Shown: positions 20,988 to 33,300 of the stretch, piece after piece
How positions within the stretch are numbered: the first letter of the stretch is position 1
Layout of the letters: each line of letters begins with the position of its first letter
NCBI RefSeq assembly: GCF_002443255.2
Contig: NW_019211455.1
Location: 41,290,837 to 41,354,836, forward strand
DNA from: Varroa destructor
Taxonomy: Eukaryota > Arthropoda > Arachnida > Mesostigmata > Varroidae
Length of the DNA stretch: 64,000 nt
Direction of reading: 5' to 3'
The notes under the pieces: generated by a model
Told to the model about the DNA's origin: nothing
Seen by the model: only the letters and a program-made list of their open reading frames with translations
The model's database searches: none
Position numbers and translations under genes: made by a program

Positions 20988-23904
20988 CTCATTTAGCCGT
21001 CTGTTAGCAAAAAAATACAATATAATAGCTCGACTCACAAGGGATAAGGATCGTTGATTGGTCGTTGACCCATTGGATTAATGGGTATGACACCTTTGTT
21101 AAGATCGCCGCAGAGCGTGTCTCTAGGAGATAATTTGCCGTCAACAAGTCTCTCACTGCATCGAAAACTAGCTCGATGGTACGGGGGTTTGCGGACCTTT
21201 GGAGGGTGCTCGTGATCTTTAGCCTGCAAAGTTATCAGTAACAAAAGTATCGTACATTAAAGGTGGTGTTATATCAGGCATAAGAAACTCACGTGGCTGT
21301 GCTAATTCGGTGTAAAACATAGAAAGCAGTTAATGAAATAATATCTATCATATATTCCAGAAAAATTATTATCGGAGAAGAATAAAAACAGATTTTAGTG
21401 TTCCCGTATATCTATTATAGTTTATTTTCTTCCAATAATCTTAATACCCCGTGTTAAAACTTTTCGAATTGAGTTCTAAGTAGAGATGCGCGTTTTTACT
21501 GATAAAAAGGATGTACCACATCAAAATCTGTGATATCGAGATGGACTTAATAGGACCAAATTAATTGAATTACGATAAATTAACTGAATACAAAATTCTA
21601 AAACATAAATAGGTCGAGTCAGCTATACAGTTGTACCTCTGGGTAACATTACGAAGGGGAAAAAGGACATTTGCAATCGTCACTCGATCATCAGTTGGCG
21701 AAGATCGCTCCTCGACATGATAAGTTAAATGAGTGAAGCACGGAACCAGAAGCCACTGCTGCTGACGAAAGTTAAATAGAAGACGCGTTTACTGCGATAC
21801 TTGTCGACACGTGAAGAGAAACCAGCTATAACTAGCATAACACTTTATCATTGTGTTTTGCTAAAAATCAAAAAGATGTTCCGGCAGACAGGCGAAAAAC
21901 GTGTCCGGATAAGTTGAAGTTATCGTTCGCATAATGGAACAAGCGAATATAAATGAGAATATATATATGTATATATATATATATATCCAAGTAATGAATT
22001 GACGACTAGACGATCTGCTCGTGAGCAGACTAAGAATCTCTTCACAATAACTGAATGAGCAGGACGTGCTATTCACCGTCTGTAAAGCCATCGATAACCA
22101 GTCGAAGTAGTCTGAGCTTATATAATGTTCTCCCTAGCTGACTGCAAAAGGTAATTAATGGAAACCGACGTTTACACTGAACACTACATCGTGAACGTTA
22201 ACGTCAAAATACGTAGAACCACACGCTCGTCCGCTAGACGAATCACGATAATAAAGATTACATTTTATTGTGATATAACATTAGAGTTCAGCGGGTGACA
22301 CTTTGTAAGACTGGAACTTCTACTGCAGTAAATGCATGTATAATGTCAGGACTAGTAACAGAGTAATTAAGAGGCAAATACCTTTATAAACGAATAATAT
22401 CCTTGTTCGAATTGGGGTTCTGACAGGAACGGCCCCCGAGGTCGAAATTGCGTCTCGGCTCTTTGAACTAGCAGCGGTACAATCATGCAGATAACGAACA
22501 GACAAACTCGAGGTGGCATTGACTCGAAGCCTTGGTTACGGTGACCTAACATAATGGATCCGTGATGGCAGATAGGCAGGCTGAAAATCACAAGTAAAAA
22601 TACACAGACACACACACACAAACACACACACATAACGATACATATGTGAGCAATATCAATGAGTTCAAAATGAATAGCGGGATCGTTCTCCGCTTCTCGA
22701 TAACTCGAATAAGCGTGACGCTACACCGTGCCGATATCAAGTAATTACTGCTTAATAGTAAATCATGGGCCGGATAGGTAGATTCTTGGATTCGAATAAG
22801 ATCGTGAGCAAAAGTGAGAATATTTTATAATAGGAATACGTTGAAGATGGGTTGCGGTGCGTTGTGAAGCCGGAACGAGAAAAACGCCAGTGATAAAAGG
22901 CAGTCGCTTCTTGTAAAGAAACCTAGTTGGACCTAATATATTGCAGATCATGATATTTGTACTCGATTAATAGTATTTATATTTTTGACTTTAGTACCTA
23001 TATAATTTAAAATTGCATAACCTATCCTAAATATATCAATTCTACTATAGAATAGTGTATATATATATATATATATATATTTATGTATATGTACATTAAA
23101 TCCCTTGTCCTATGTTGCATCTTCTATCGGGTACGGTGGTGGCATTCGAATCGTTTAAGGTGTCACATATTTTAAACTGGTATCCCGTCATCGTATCACC
23201 GTGCTTAGTTAAGCAATGAATAGGAAGCGTTCCAAAGTCAGCGAATATCGGCTGGCGTAAAAGTCCGCGGACGCACACTTCCCTTAGCGGGCTGACTTTC
23301 GTTCTACATGTATCGTACAGAAGATAACGGCAATCCTCTGATCATTCAGACTACAGTGGTTAAAGTTCGCAAGTAAAACACAGCGCCTTTTAAGTTGTTG
23401 CCTTCGAAGCCAATGCAGACCGTTGGATGAAGTGTCATATCACCTATTTTGTCTAAATCGGAATCAGTAGAATGTGGTTTTGCTATGTTAAAAATCAGCT
23501 GGTCATACTCTATGCCAAAAAAATCGGCAAAAAATAAACAAGCTGCGCTACAATTTTCAATAGAAAAATGAAAATACTGAATTTCACTTTCTTTAGATAG
23601 TCATTAGATGCTTTTTAGCTTTAGGCAGATCAGCAGTACCACGCTAGTAAAAATGTTTTCCTGCTATGAGACACTGATGCATCCGGGTCTAATTGAAATA
23701 TCTGCAAAGTCTTAATTTTCAAGAAATCATGTAAGGCACGGAAAAATTATTGACCCGAACAGCATACCCCCGAAACTAGGAAAACCTATATGTTTAAAAT
23801 AAGGCCCGTTTTTATTTCCGTCTTACCTGATATTTCGGTAATGATCGAGCCAGCTATCTGTTTGAGAAGAAATATCTTCTACATGCGGTCACAAGGTTTG
23901 CACG
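20988..23904 (+). repeat. Direct duplication A, copy 2
   Basis: Matches 143-3,059 including microsatellites. It is flanked by unique sequence on both sides. In the Spaetzle-like gene model it falls in the intron between the 19,792 exon and the candidates above 25 kb. I see no terminal inverted or long terminal repeats. Confidence 0.95.
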
Positions 23905-25373
23905 TAGAGCGGGGGGCCGCAATACTAATAGGATGATTTCCTGTTTTTTGTCAGTTCTAGGTCGATGCCTATTCCTAAATGATTAAATATTTGACATATA
24001 ATTGAGGTGATCTTTTTTCGGCAACATATAAAGTATTAAAATTCGCTGTGTATACCAATGAAATTGCGGCTTTTCTTTTTTTAAAGTCAATAATGAGCCA
24101 ACTGTGCTAAATTATGTATAGTAACGTATTATTTTTACGACCTTTATTGTTGGCAAGTGCTAGTGCGGCTATCAGAGAGTTCCCTTAGGAAGTTTCCACT
24201 ATATATGCGTCTTTTCTTCTTACTGATCCACCTGTGGACGAGTAATTTCATGACGTTTCAACTTAATAGAATAAACTTCGATGAACCAGTTTACCTTAGG
24301 AAAATGGCTTTTTTTTCTACACGTACTATTTTCTCTTCTAAATATTTGCTGAGGCGCACTTATTGCTGTATCACATATATGTATATAGTTCGCGTATGCC
24401 GTACATATAGTTTCTTTTATATAGTTCGCGCAGTAATTTCAAGCAACCTAACTCTCGATTGCCGATCATTGTCGGCGACGAAGTAAAAGATAACGATTTC
24501 GGCTGCCGACTAAATAGAAGCTTCTGAAGAATAACATCCGGGGCCATCTATGGGCAGAAGCTGACCGAGTTAAGCGACATCATCAAAGCGAGTGTTGTGA
24601 GGCGTTTGTCCACCACCCAGTAAGAAGATGGACGCTAGCTGATAGACCAGCTCTGGTGTCGTTGGCTTGAAGCAGATACGTCAGTAACGAGGCCTTAAAA
24701 ACGGGTTCTACAGAAAAAGAAAGGAATTTTTCTCGATCCACATATTGACCTTGAGCATTGATATTTGCGCTTACGGAGTGTTCGTTTACCGTAATACCTG
24801 TGATTTAATTACTGGGAAGTAGCATGATATCAGTTGACACCTCATCGCCGAGCAGGTCGTATTCAATAATGGTGCAAACAAGCGTTCTACATCTTCAGGC
24901 AGAGATAGCTATAAACACCCAGCGACTAAAGCGTGAGATTCCTCAGTTTTATTATAAGTCGCGTTTTTCCTATATAATATTGTGGCTTGGGCCACGGTGA
25001 CTAAGAAACTGTTTAATATATACGACGGGACCAATACTGTTTGCAGTATATACGCAGCGATTTTTCAACGCGCCGCGTTCCGATTTGAAATTTTTCAACC
25101 ATCGGTCAGGCTATTCAACTAATGAATTAGCCCACTTATAGCGCACTTATTTTTGTATCGGTAACTTCAAGCTGAAGATGACAGTGCAAATATGGTAGTA
25201 ACTTAAATCAGTATCGGTACTTCTCAGTGTACTGACATTCAACGTGACCTTATCGATTTTCCTCAAACAGTCTTGCGGAGAGGTTTTACCTGAATCGGGT
25301 AAACGGGATGATAGCTCGCCACGAAAATATTTACATGAAAAGAGCAGCATAAACTAGACACGGAACTTTTCAC
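23905..25373. other. No supported gene
   Basis: AT-rich DNA with one forward frame (24,157-24,486) that is hydrophobic and AT-driven. It contains the 15-base word shared with the left boundary of duplication B copy 2 (24,484-24,498). Confidence 0.4.
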
Positions 25374-25520
25374 CCATTCGTCGGAGCTAGAAAGATATCC
25401 ATCGGAGCAGATGATGATAACCCAGGCGTAACGCACCGACTTGAAGCATTGCCCCCCCAGTGAAAGACTGAATCGCAAACTCCATTAAAGCAAATGTTGC
25501 GAAACGAATGACGGGCGAAG
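25374..25520 (-). CDS. Candidate exon, possibly of the Spaetzle-like gene
   Basis: A perfect acceptor (CATAGCTTTTCAG) is followed by an open frame containing CFNGVCDSVFHWGGN and ending at a GTGAAA donor. Entry and exit are phase 2, so it can join the exon at 19,792 (which needs one base). Two frames stay open over part of the exon, and GTGCGT nearby is an alternative donor. It is 5.6 kb from the next predicted exon, across duplication A. Confidence 0.3.
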
Positions 25521-25626
25521 CTGAAAAGCTATGGGTGGGATCTGGGAGTACATTCGCATTTATTCCTCTTCAATCTGTCAGATTTTCACACGATCCGATA
25601 CTGAATAAAGTCGTGTTTACTATCAC

Positions 25627-25793
25627 CTAGGATTTCCGAAGGGCATTCTTCATCGTAATACAAGGCCCTCTGGTTCAACACGTTACTCTCGTTTTTGGGC
25701 GAATTAGTAATGCCATTAGTAATATTGGAGTTCACGCAGATTGCAGCTGCCCACCTAGCCTTTAGTTGAGGATGAAACAAACGTTTCGATGGC
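25627..25793 (-). CDS. Candidate exon, unknown protein
   Basis: The acceptor ACGTTGCAG and a GTGATA donor bound 55 codons plus single bases at both ends. The peptide is polar with two Cys (for example ICVNSNITNGITNSPKNES and YYDEECPSEIL) and NxT/NxS sites, which suits a secreted protein. Its exit phase does not match the FARHS frame of the exon at 25,520, but it would match the other open frame there. It may be an earlier Spaetzle-like pro-region exon or another gene. Confidence 0.3.
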
Positions 25794-28393
25794 CTGCAAC
25801 GTGTCTCATTTTTGTGTCAGGACATAGTTCGATGCCAATGGCATCCAAGATTTAAATAGAGCGAATGCTTCGTAGGTAACTCGCAGAGTGAGATGCACGT
25901 GATCGCGAATCTCATTGCATCGTATAGGGGAACAGTGAAGCTTCAATGAACACGCAACAGCAGGAAATTCTCATCGATGAGTCTGGTAGTGGATCTGGAA
26001 CCTGCTGTTACCGCCACGAAGAACCAGACTGAAGATGGATAGCGTTATAAGCAGCTTGCTTAGAAGAAAAGTATTCAAGGGGATCTGAATAGAAAATCGT
26101 GTAACAGAATCCCGACAAGATTGACAAGTTGTAGACCTGTAACTTTATTTAAAGCCATACCAATGCAATTCCTGAGATAAATCGAAACGTTTAATCTTTA
26201 AACATCCAGTTCTAATTTTTTCAATGAATCGTCTACTCACAGGATAACGGGTTATATGTTTGATAATAAAATATAACAGTACAAGAAAACGTTTCCATAT
26301 ACCGAAAAGTCTTAGGCTTATAACTGGTCTATAATAATTTTTAATTATGTAGTGTTATATTCTGTGGACCAAAACGTAATTTCGTCATTCGGTATTTTTC
26401 AGTGTTGTGCTACAGTATGACGACTCTGGGCGCCGTAGAACCTTTATACTGCCATGTATTTGACAGACTACGACGCATACAGCCAAGTTGTAGTTCGGGT
26501 TCATAGTTTCATTATTGTTAGAAAACTATCTCCTTTAGATACTACCAAATTCTGTAAGTTCTATTGTAATGCCGTACATAGGTAATCCATAATCCTAACG
26601 TTAAGCTGTCCTTAAAGGTTGTCGTAAGGCACATATCTCCCTTTCCCGATTTCGATCACACCATTCGAGCAGCGATATACATACGTTCAATCCTTTGGTA
26701 CCGAGATTTCGCGTAAGACGTACTTTCTTGCCTTTAAAATGTCCTCATTTAAAAGTGCAGGCTGTAGTTCAGGCCAGATCGGTGGCTAAATCTTCGCTGG
26801 GCAAACAGTTTTTCAGTGTGCTGATTAGCCCAAGCTGGATTGATCTTTGATGCAAGACAGCCTTGAGTTGAGCCCTGCCCGTTTAACCGTAGCGGTAATA
26901 AGTTCGAATCCATATTCCAAATTCCGAACCAACTCTTTTGAACCAACCCTTTTCACAAGTGCGTTCAGGTACTGCCCATTTGTATTCAGTGTCGCACATA
27001 ACCCTCGTTTTTCAGCTGCGTTTCCTCTGGTGGTGATTTAAGATAAACAGTAAGGAGCAATTCGTTAGTTTCATGATTTAATAGCAAAAAAATCCGCTAC
27101 TAACAAACCTAGGCAAGATGCAAATTTTTCTACAACTCTAGAAAAGCTCTCAGAGTAAAGGCGTCAAGTTTTCACAGTCTAAAAGTGTCGAAGTTACTTT
27201 CCGCACCAACTTGATATCCATACACATATATGAACTCGCTGTTTAATGAATTATATCATATCAGTAATTATTAGTCCGTCTGAGAAATCTAAATCCCTAT
27301 TTTGTTAAAAATTACAAGCTTATTTATTATTTGAGGGTTTACAATTATTTAGTATTTGCTTTAAAGATTATTTTAAATTGTAGCATCAAGTAGCATATCG
27401 TATGTACCGTATAACCGAAAAGTAAACAGATGTGTGTGTTAAGGCCAGCTCTGAAATGAATGAATAACTCAGGTGTCGATCCCCGACAATTGTAAAATTC
27501 AAATTACCTCATATGCCATAGTTAAAGGCTTCGGAATCAATCTTGTGTAATTAAGAGTCCCATCCCTGTGGAGGATGCAATGATAAAAACAATTATCGTA
27601 GAAAATCTTCAGATCATAGCTAATTATCTAAACGACTAAATCAATAAGAAAAAAACTCAGCCATCTTCGCGAAAGTCTTCTCAAGGTCTTCTTTCTTCCA
27701 TTTTTGTGGCCGTTCTCTCCTGAATTAGTGTATTTAGAGATTTTTGACCCTTCTCCGGGCTTCGAGTACGCCGAGTACCTCGCAACTGAAAATCTGGAGT
27801 CTGTGAGGGTCTTGCTGCGAGCATTACTGCTACGGAAGCGGTGTACTACCTGCCTAACCTCCAGTGCATTTATTCTGTTTCCCAGCAGCCGAAAGCTATT
27901 TCCGAACTGCGCATGCACTCATGTTTCTGTACAGAAACATGCCGCCTTTTTTTGAATTAACGCGCATTAGCTGGCGATCAGTTCTTCACTTCATCTGCGC
28001 TTCTTCATTTGCAAATCGGTCCGAACGCAACGTAGTTCTTGTTCAAAAGAACAGACGGGTTGCCTTATCAGCGGCCACGATCTCAACGCGCGGCAGCTCT
28101 GGATGCCGACGGCAATACGCTCCAAGCGTAGGGAAGATTGTTGCCACGACGCTCTTCGACATCTTTACTCCAGTCGTATAAAGCCTGTGTTGTGGACTGC
28201 AATCACGTTTCGTTGAAGATCGGGCTCAGAGGGTTATTTTTGCTTGGAATGCCAATTTGGGCGCAACGGTTAACAACAGCAACAACGAAATCACTGACAC
28301 TGCTACTATCAGGGAAATAGATAATATGCCAAGTGAGCGCAGTGGGTCTCGCTTGAACGCCATCGAATAAATCGCACCATAGCGGCGCCAAAG
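25794..28393. other. No supported gene
   Basis: Intron-like DNA. A short forward ORF at 25,946 (acidic, Ser/Gly-rich) and frames at 27,628-28,181 look coding-like in composition but have no convincing splice sites. It includes a perfect 22-bp palindrome at 27,920-27,941 (CATGTTTCTGT and its complement). Confidence 0.35.
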
Positions 28394-28681
28394 GTGACGC
28401 GTCTCCTACCTGCCCTCGACGATAGCTCTGACTACCGCAGCAGAAGCGTTAGAGCAAATTTGAGGTCCAATAATCCGCCAGTTTGTAGGCATCGGGAAAG
28501 CGAAAACGCAAATGTCGGCGAGATCTGTGCGGTGAAAGACCAACAAGTTACTATTCAGCCGTCGACGAACTTCTACTGTTTTGAAATAACAGTACTCCAA
28601 AACAGTAAAGTAGTTCAAATTGGCGCTGTAGACCAGCTATGGTCGCAGCAAACGTCAGTTTATTCGAGGGAAAATATGTAG
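28394..28681 (+). CDS. Coding-like frame, weak SPRY resemblance
   Basis: A forward frame with no ATG near its start reads through polar sequence into STNFYCFEITVLQNSKVVQI. This resembles the central strand of SPRY domains (aromatic-FEVxVL-polar-G-IG), although the usual glycines are missing. A possible donor (GTAAAG) lies inside the frame near 28,606, within a 10-bp inverted repeat (28,574-28,583 and 28,598-28,607). It could be an exon or pseudogene fragment. Confidence 0.22.
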   Translation: MTRLLPALDDSSDYRSRSVRANLRSNNPPVCRHRESENANVGEICAVKDQQVTIQPSTNFYCFEITVLQNSKVVQIGAVDQLWSQQTSVYSRENM

Positions 28682-29655
28682 CATGGAGGTGGGTCAGGAA
28701 AACGGAAAATTTTATTGTTATCTTGAACAGACGTTAGGTAAACCGCAGGGATGAACTGCGTCGGCGTTTTTATTCACACTCCGGTTAAGTAAATAAAAAA
28801 CGGAAGCTTTACATTAAAGCCGGTGGGTAAATATCGGCGAGGTGTTTTCGGGTCGACAGTTGAACTTCTGGGCCAATGGGGCTAGATGATGCCGAAACAT
28901 ACCCTATTTAGTTGAAACAGAAAGTACAAAATGAAAATCCCTGACTGTTGTGTTGAGCCGACGTTAAGCAATTCTGACACGAGTGTAGCACGGCCTATGA
29001 ACAGAAATCAGCCAGAAATCGTACTCTCAAGCTAGAAGCCATAACGTTGATTTTCGGGGTTTGCGTATTTGATGCAGACAATGCTTATAAATAACTAAAT
29101 GTACAATCTCGAGAGTTGTCTAGCTCTGGCAAGAAGACCATGACCAGTTAAGCTCACTCAAAAGAATAATTGCAACGTGCCGTTTGGCAAAAATCAAGTT
29201 CAAGTTGGATCTTTACTAAGCAGTAGGTACTTATTCACTACTGTTGGTAAGTTGCTACGGCTGTGCCGCTGTACAAAATTATTTGGTGCATATGTATATG
29301 TGTAGCGCTAATATACACTCAACTTCAAACTCAACTTCCAGTTGTTACGCAACGTTTTATTACACATGTAGCGCGATTCATGTTGGTTTATAAGACTTTT
29401 AGTTATTATAATGGATGTCTCAGTAATGTGACATATGTCGTACTACGCCAATATTGCGTAAACTATTCCCTGACAATTCTGGCCTTCCTTTAAATCTTTT
29501 TGAGCCTTTTAAGCTTACTGTTGTCGTCAATAAACGAATGCCAAATTCATTTGCGGAAGAACAGTGACAGCAGTGCACGCAATCCTAGATCAAGATACTA
29601 ATATGTGCTTTATCCATATAAGCGAATTCGGCCCCTTCAAATTGTATACATCATG

Positions 29656-29685
29656 TAACAACAATACATCTAAGTATTGTTGTTA
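29656..29685. repeat. Perfect 12-bp hairpin, 6-base loop
   Basis: TAACAACAATAC, loop ATCTAA, then the exact reverse complement. It is not followed by a T run and is not next to a gene. Confidence 0.9.
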
Positions 29686-30115
29686 AAAGAAAGCTAATTC
29701 GTAAATAACCAACCCAGCCAGCCAGAGAAAAAAACCCACAGAGTTGCTTAATTCTACTGTGGTTATTTTTCCAGATTGCGATTAGGATTTTCGTTTTTTT
29801 TTTTTCGTACGTGGGTTATTAAAACTATTTCGCTTTGTTGTTACCAGTCATTTTCGTTAATAAAAATTCATTTATTTTTTGCTTCTATTATTGTGGCCTA
29901 CTTTACGAACCCATCTGTTGACCTCAATACTATAAACATATACAATTTCCATATAAATATCTCCGTTGTCCGATATTGAATCAACATGAGGCAGTTGCCC
30001 AGTCGGCATAGCTCCCTTGTTTGCCGTTGCCCTGTCAACGTGTTCCCTGTTTTCGTCAATTAGAATAGCTGTTCTTGTCTTGCTGCTATCCCCTATCACG
30101 TCAACGTTGACTCAG

Positions 30116-30369
30116 TGAAAGCCGCCCCCCATCTTGTCGTTACTGTCGCCTCTTCACGCGGGATATTAGCGTTACTAATCGTCCTAGTGGAGCTTCTATC
30201 GACAATAACAGCAGCATCAGCGGAAGAAACAAGCACAACCTCTCGAGCGGTCATCATTGTTGCACACAATATTGGTCATAACCATAAATGTCAAGACTTC
30301 TTTTTTTGTCCTCCTTGTGACAGTTATCTGCAATACTGTCAGGACACGAAAAAGTGGATAGGGCAATAA
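30116..30369 (+). CDS. Candidate exon, membrane or secreted Cys-containing peptide
   Basis: A pyrimidine-containing acceptor (GTTGACTCAG) is followed by an open frame to TAA. The peptide has one hydrophobic stretch (GILALLIVLVELLSTITAAS) followed by a Thr/Ser linker and a Cys cluster (CQDFFFCPPCDSYLQYC). This would suit a secreted or single-pass protein. There is no ATG in the exon, so it must be downstream of another. Family unknown. Confidence 0.25.
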
Positions 30370-33300
30370 GAAAAGTTTTGCTGCTTTCCAACGAAATCGA
30401 AACGGCCGGATGTCTGACGAGCGAGACCCATCCCACGTCTTCGACGGAAGAACGTCCGCGAATCGGAAGTAGAGCCGGCTTAAAACGAGTTTACTTCCAG
30501 AAAATATCTCTGCTATCCATTCCATAGATATGAATTATCGCTCTGCTGCTGGTGCTACTATTGTACAACGCTTGATATCGGCCTCGTTCATCGCGGACCG
30601 TAAATTGTTACCAATTGGCAATAAACCAGGTACATACAAGTATATACGTGTAGCAGCCATCTTATCCGCGTAGCCGATAAACTCATTATCTTCAACCTTT
30701 ATATACGCCTGATTTTTCGAGCTGTTCTTCTTTCCTTGTCGTTTGTTTAGATCTGAACAGGTTTTAATGACCAAACAATGCACATAGCGGACCTTTGTCG
30801 ACGCATAACGGACCGGCTAAATGTCATACAACAGTCATCTATCCTTAAGTGCGGGCACGATAGGCTTTATGGGAAATAAGCACTTGCCAGAGATCAATAC
30901 GACAAATAATAAACGGTTATTTATAAAGTTGTTGAATACAGCTAGAGAAAGCTATCGATGAAGACTGACAGACTGTGAAGTCGAAGCATGTTTTCACTTT
31001 GCGGCTGTGCAGGTCATAGCGATAAACTAAGAAGAAGTCACTCGTATCGTGACGTTTCTCTGTGGAACTCTTCCTTTCTTCAAATAATCACTTCAGCTCT
31101 ATTCGAGTGATTGCTTCTACGTCTGAACTTTCTACTTGCAGTGACTGATGACGGCGCTGATTTGAACCTCAGATTATGGCGCGCCTCGAATGTCGCCGTT
31201 AAACACACTGAAAGGCACGATAGTGGCCTGTCTGTTGGCGATGCTGTTGCTAATAGGGTTATTGAATGAAAAATTTTTAGTCTATCAGTGATTGAGTACA
31301 AGATATACGTTATTGGTTCGAGGTAAAATGTGGGCAATGCATAGTTCCGGTAATTCGTAACACGCTTGGTGGTATCAATCATTCCTCCTAGTGAACACAA
31401 ATAAAGCATTCTGAATCATACTTGATAAAGATTGTTACTGATCGTTTTCTGCTTGTACGAAGTCAGACTGCGCAGATTTTCTAGGACTACGATTAGCCTA
31501 AAATAAAGGGCCCGAGTTTTACATCTGGTATTGCCGTCAGATATTGCATCGGCTGGCTAACCCGTTTTAGCACGAAACGAACCATATGCCTTAGCCCAAT
31601 TTCAAGCTAAATCATCTCTTACTATATCCTAGCTAAGTCTAATGGGCAAACACGTTACCAGTGGATCATCACGGATTTCGGATTATAACCAACCAACTAA
31701 GTCTGATAGTTTTCAAGATGATTTCAATGATTATTATACTGGTTTTAGCTCCTCCTTTCTATGACGACCGCGCATCACTGACACAGTATATCAAATAAAC
31801 GACGATATTAACGCTAAGTTGATTTTCTGACAAACAATTATGCAATAATTATAGGCAGCTAGCTACATTTTGTGAATCTTACTAGATTTGCCGGCCAACA
31901 ACAGATGCAATTATGTATCGGAATGAAACAAGGAGTCCGGCTCAGGATCAAATCATTTAGCCTACTTCATGCAGTTGAGGTTATTCTTAGCGCTACTTCG
32001 TTGGTCAATGGCGCATGACGATCCTGTCAGGCTAATACCATACACAAGAAGCCATCACCAAACGACAGTCAGCTGTATAGTGAAGCACCGTGTTAACAAT
32101 ATCAACAACGAAACATGTCAATGGATGCTTTCTTGAACGATATCCGATATGGAAGAGTTGCTGGGCTGGCCCAGATGGCCGATTGGCAAACAAACGGAAC
32201 TGAACCAATATCTGTTCGTTGTGCCAATGAAAGGCTATGAACGATCACTTTAGAGAACTTTCCTCGTAACTGGCGACAGAATACCTACCTCGACGGTTCT
32301 CAATTAATCGTTTCGTTCTATGAAAGTTTAACTGGCATATGAGGGCCATTTACTGGTGCTCGACATCGCAGGACTGTCTCAGACCGACTGTATATAAAAT
32401 CAAAACATCCGATCGGGTGGGTCGCTTGGCAGTTAGTAAAAGCTGTTGCCTATTTTCTGGAGAAAATGTACGCATCTTACTTGGATCCCATCTTCTTTCT
32501 GGTTGGTCACATTCAGTTGGTAGCGGCTTCCCAAAACTTCTTCACAGCGTGAAGAGGGTCATTCCCTTCGTAGATAAACATTGTAACAATGATAAGTCGC
32601 CAACAATGAAGACTGAAAATCCGCCGGTCGTTCATGTGGACAAAAAAAATCAAAATGAAAGATTTCATTTGCTTAACCTCATCGATAAGAGTGTACTATG
32701 TCCTACTGTAAAAAGTTATAATAATAAATCACAATTACGTTAATTGATCGACACTTACCGATTAGTACGTTCTCGTCAATTATTATCCTTCGAGCCTAGC
32801 TTTACGTTGTTACGCTTCGTGATATTACGACTCCGTAATCTGTATCATCCAGGTGCCTCGGGGTGATTCAAGATAACCGTAACTAATTTCAATCTACCAC
32901 AGCATTATCCATCCGATACACTTACACACGAATGTACAGTACAGGTTATCAATGGCGAAAGTACATGATCTTTTTTTTTCTTTTTTTTTTTTCTTTTTCG
33001 CATAAAATCTGTGCACACAAAAAATTAGATTCGCTTTCTGTACTCTCAGCGGTAGAAACTGGTCGCAGCTTCACAGAAAATCTATAGATGTTTCGACGTC
33101 TTCAGCAGAAATTCTCTTCTTATCCGGGTCGATTTCGCATCACTTGCAAATTGGATTCTTATCTATGGTAATCTGTTATTCGGCCCAAAACGTTGTTAGC
33201 GTTCTACTAGCTACGGACGACGACGACAGGGACGGCTTGTGGTCTCTGCTTGCTACCAAATTAATGTCCTATTTCGTGGTGTTAATAATATCTGTAGAAC

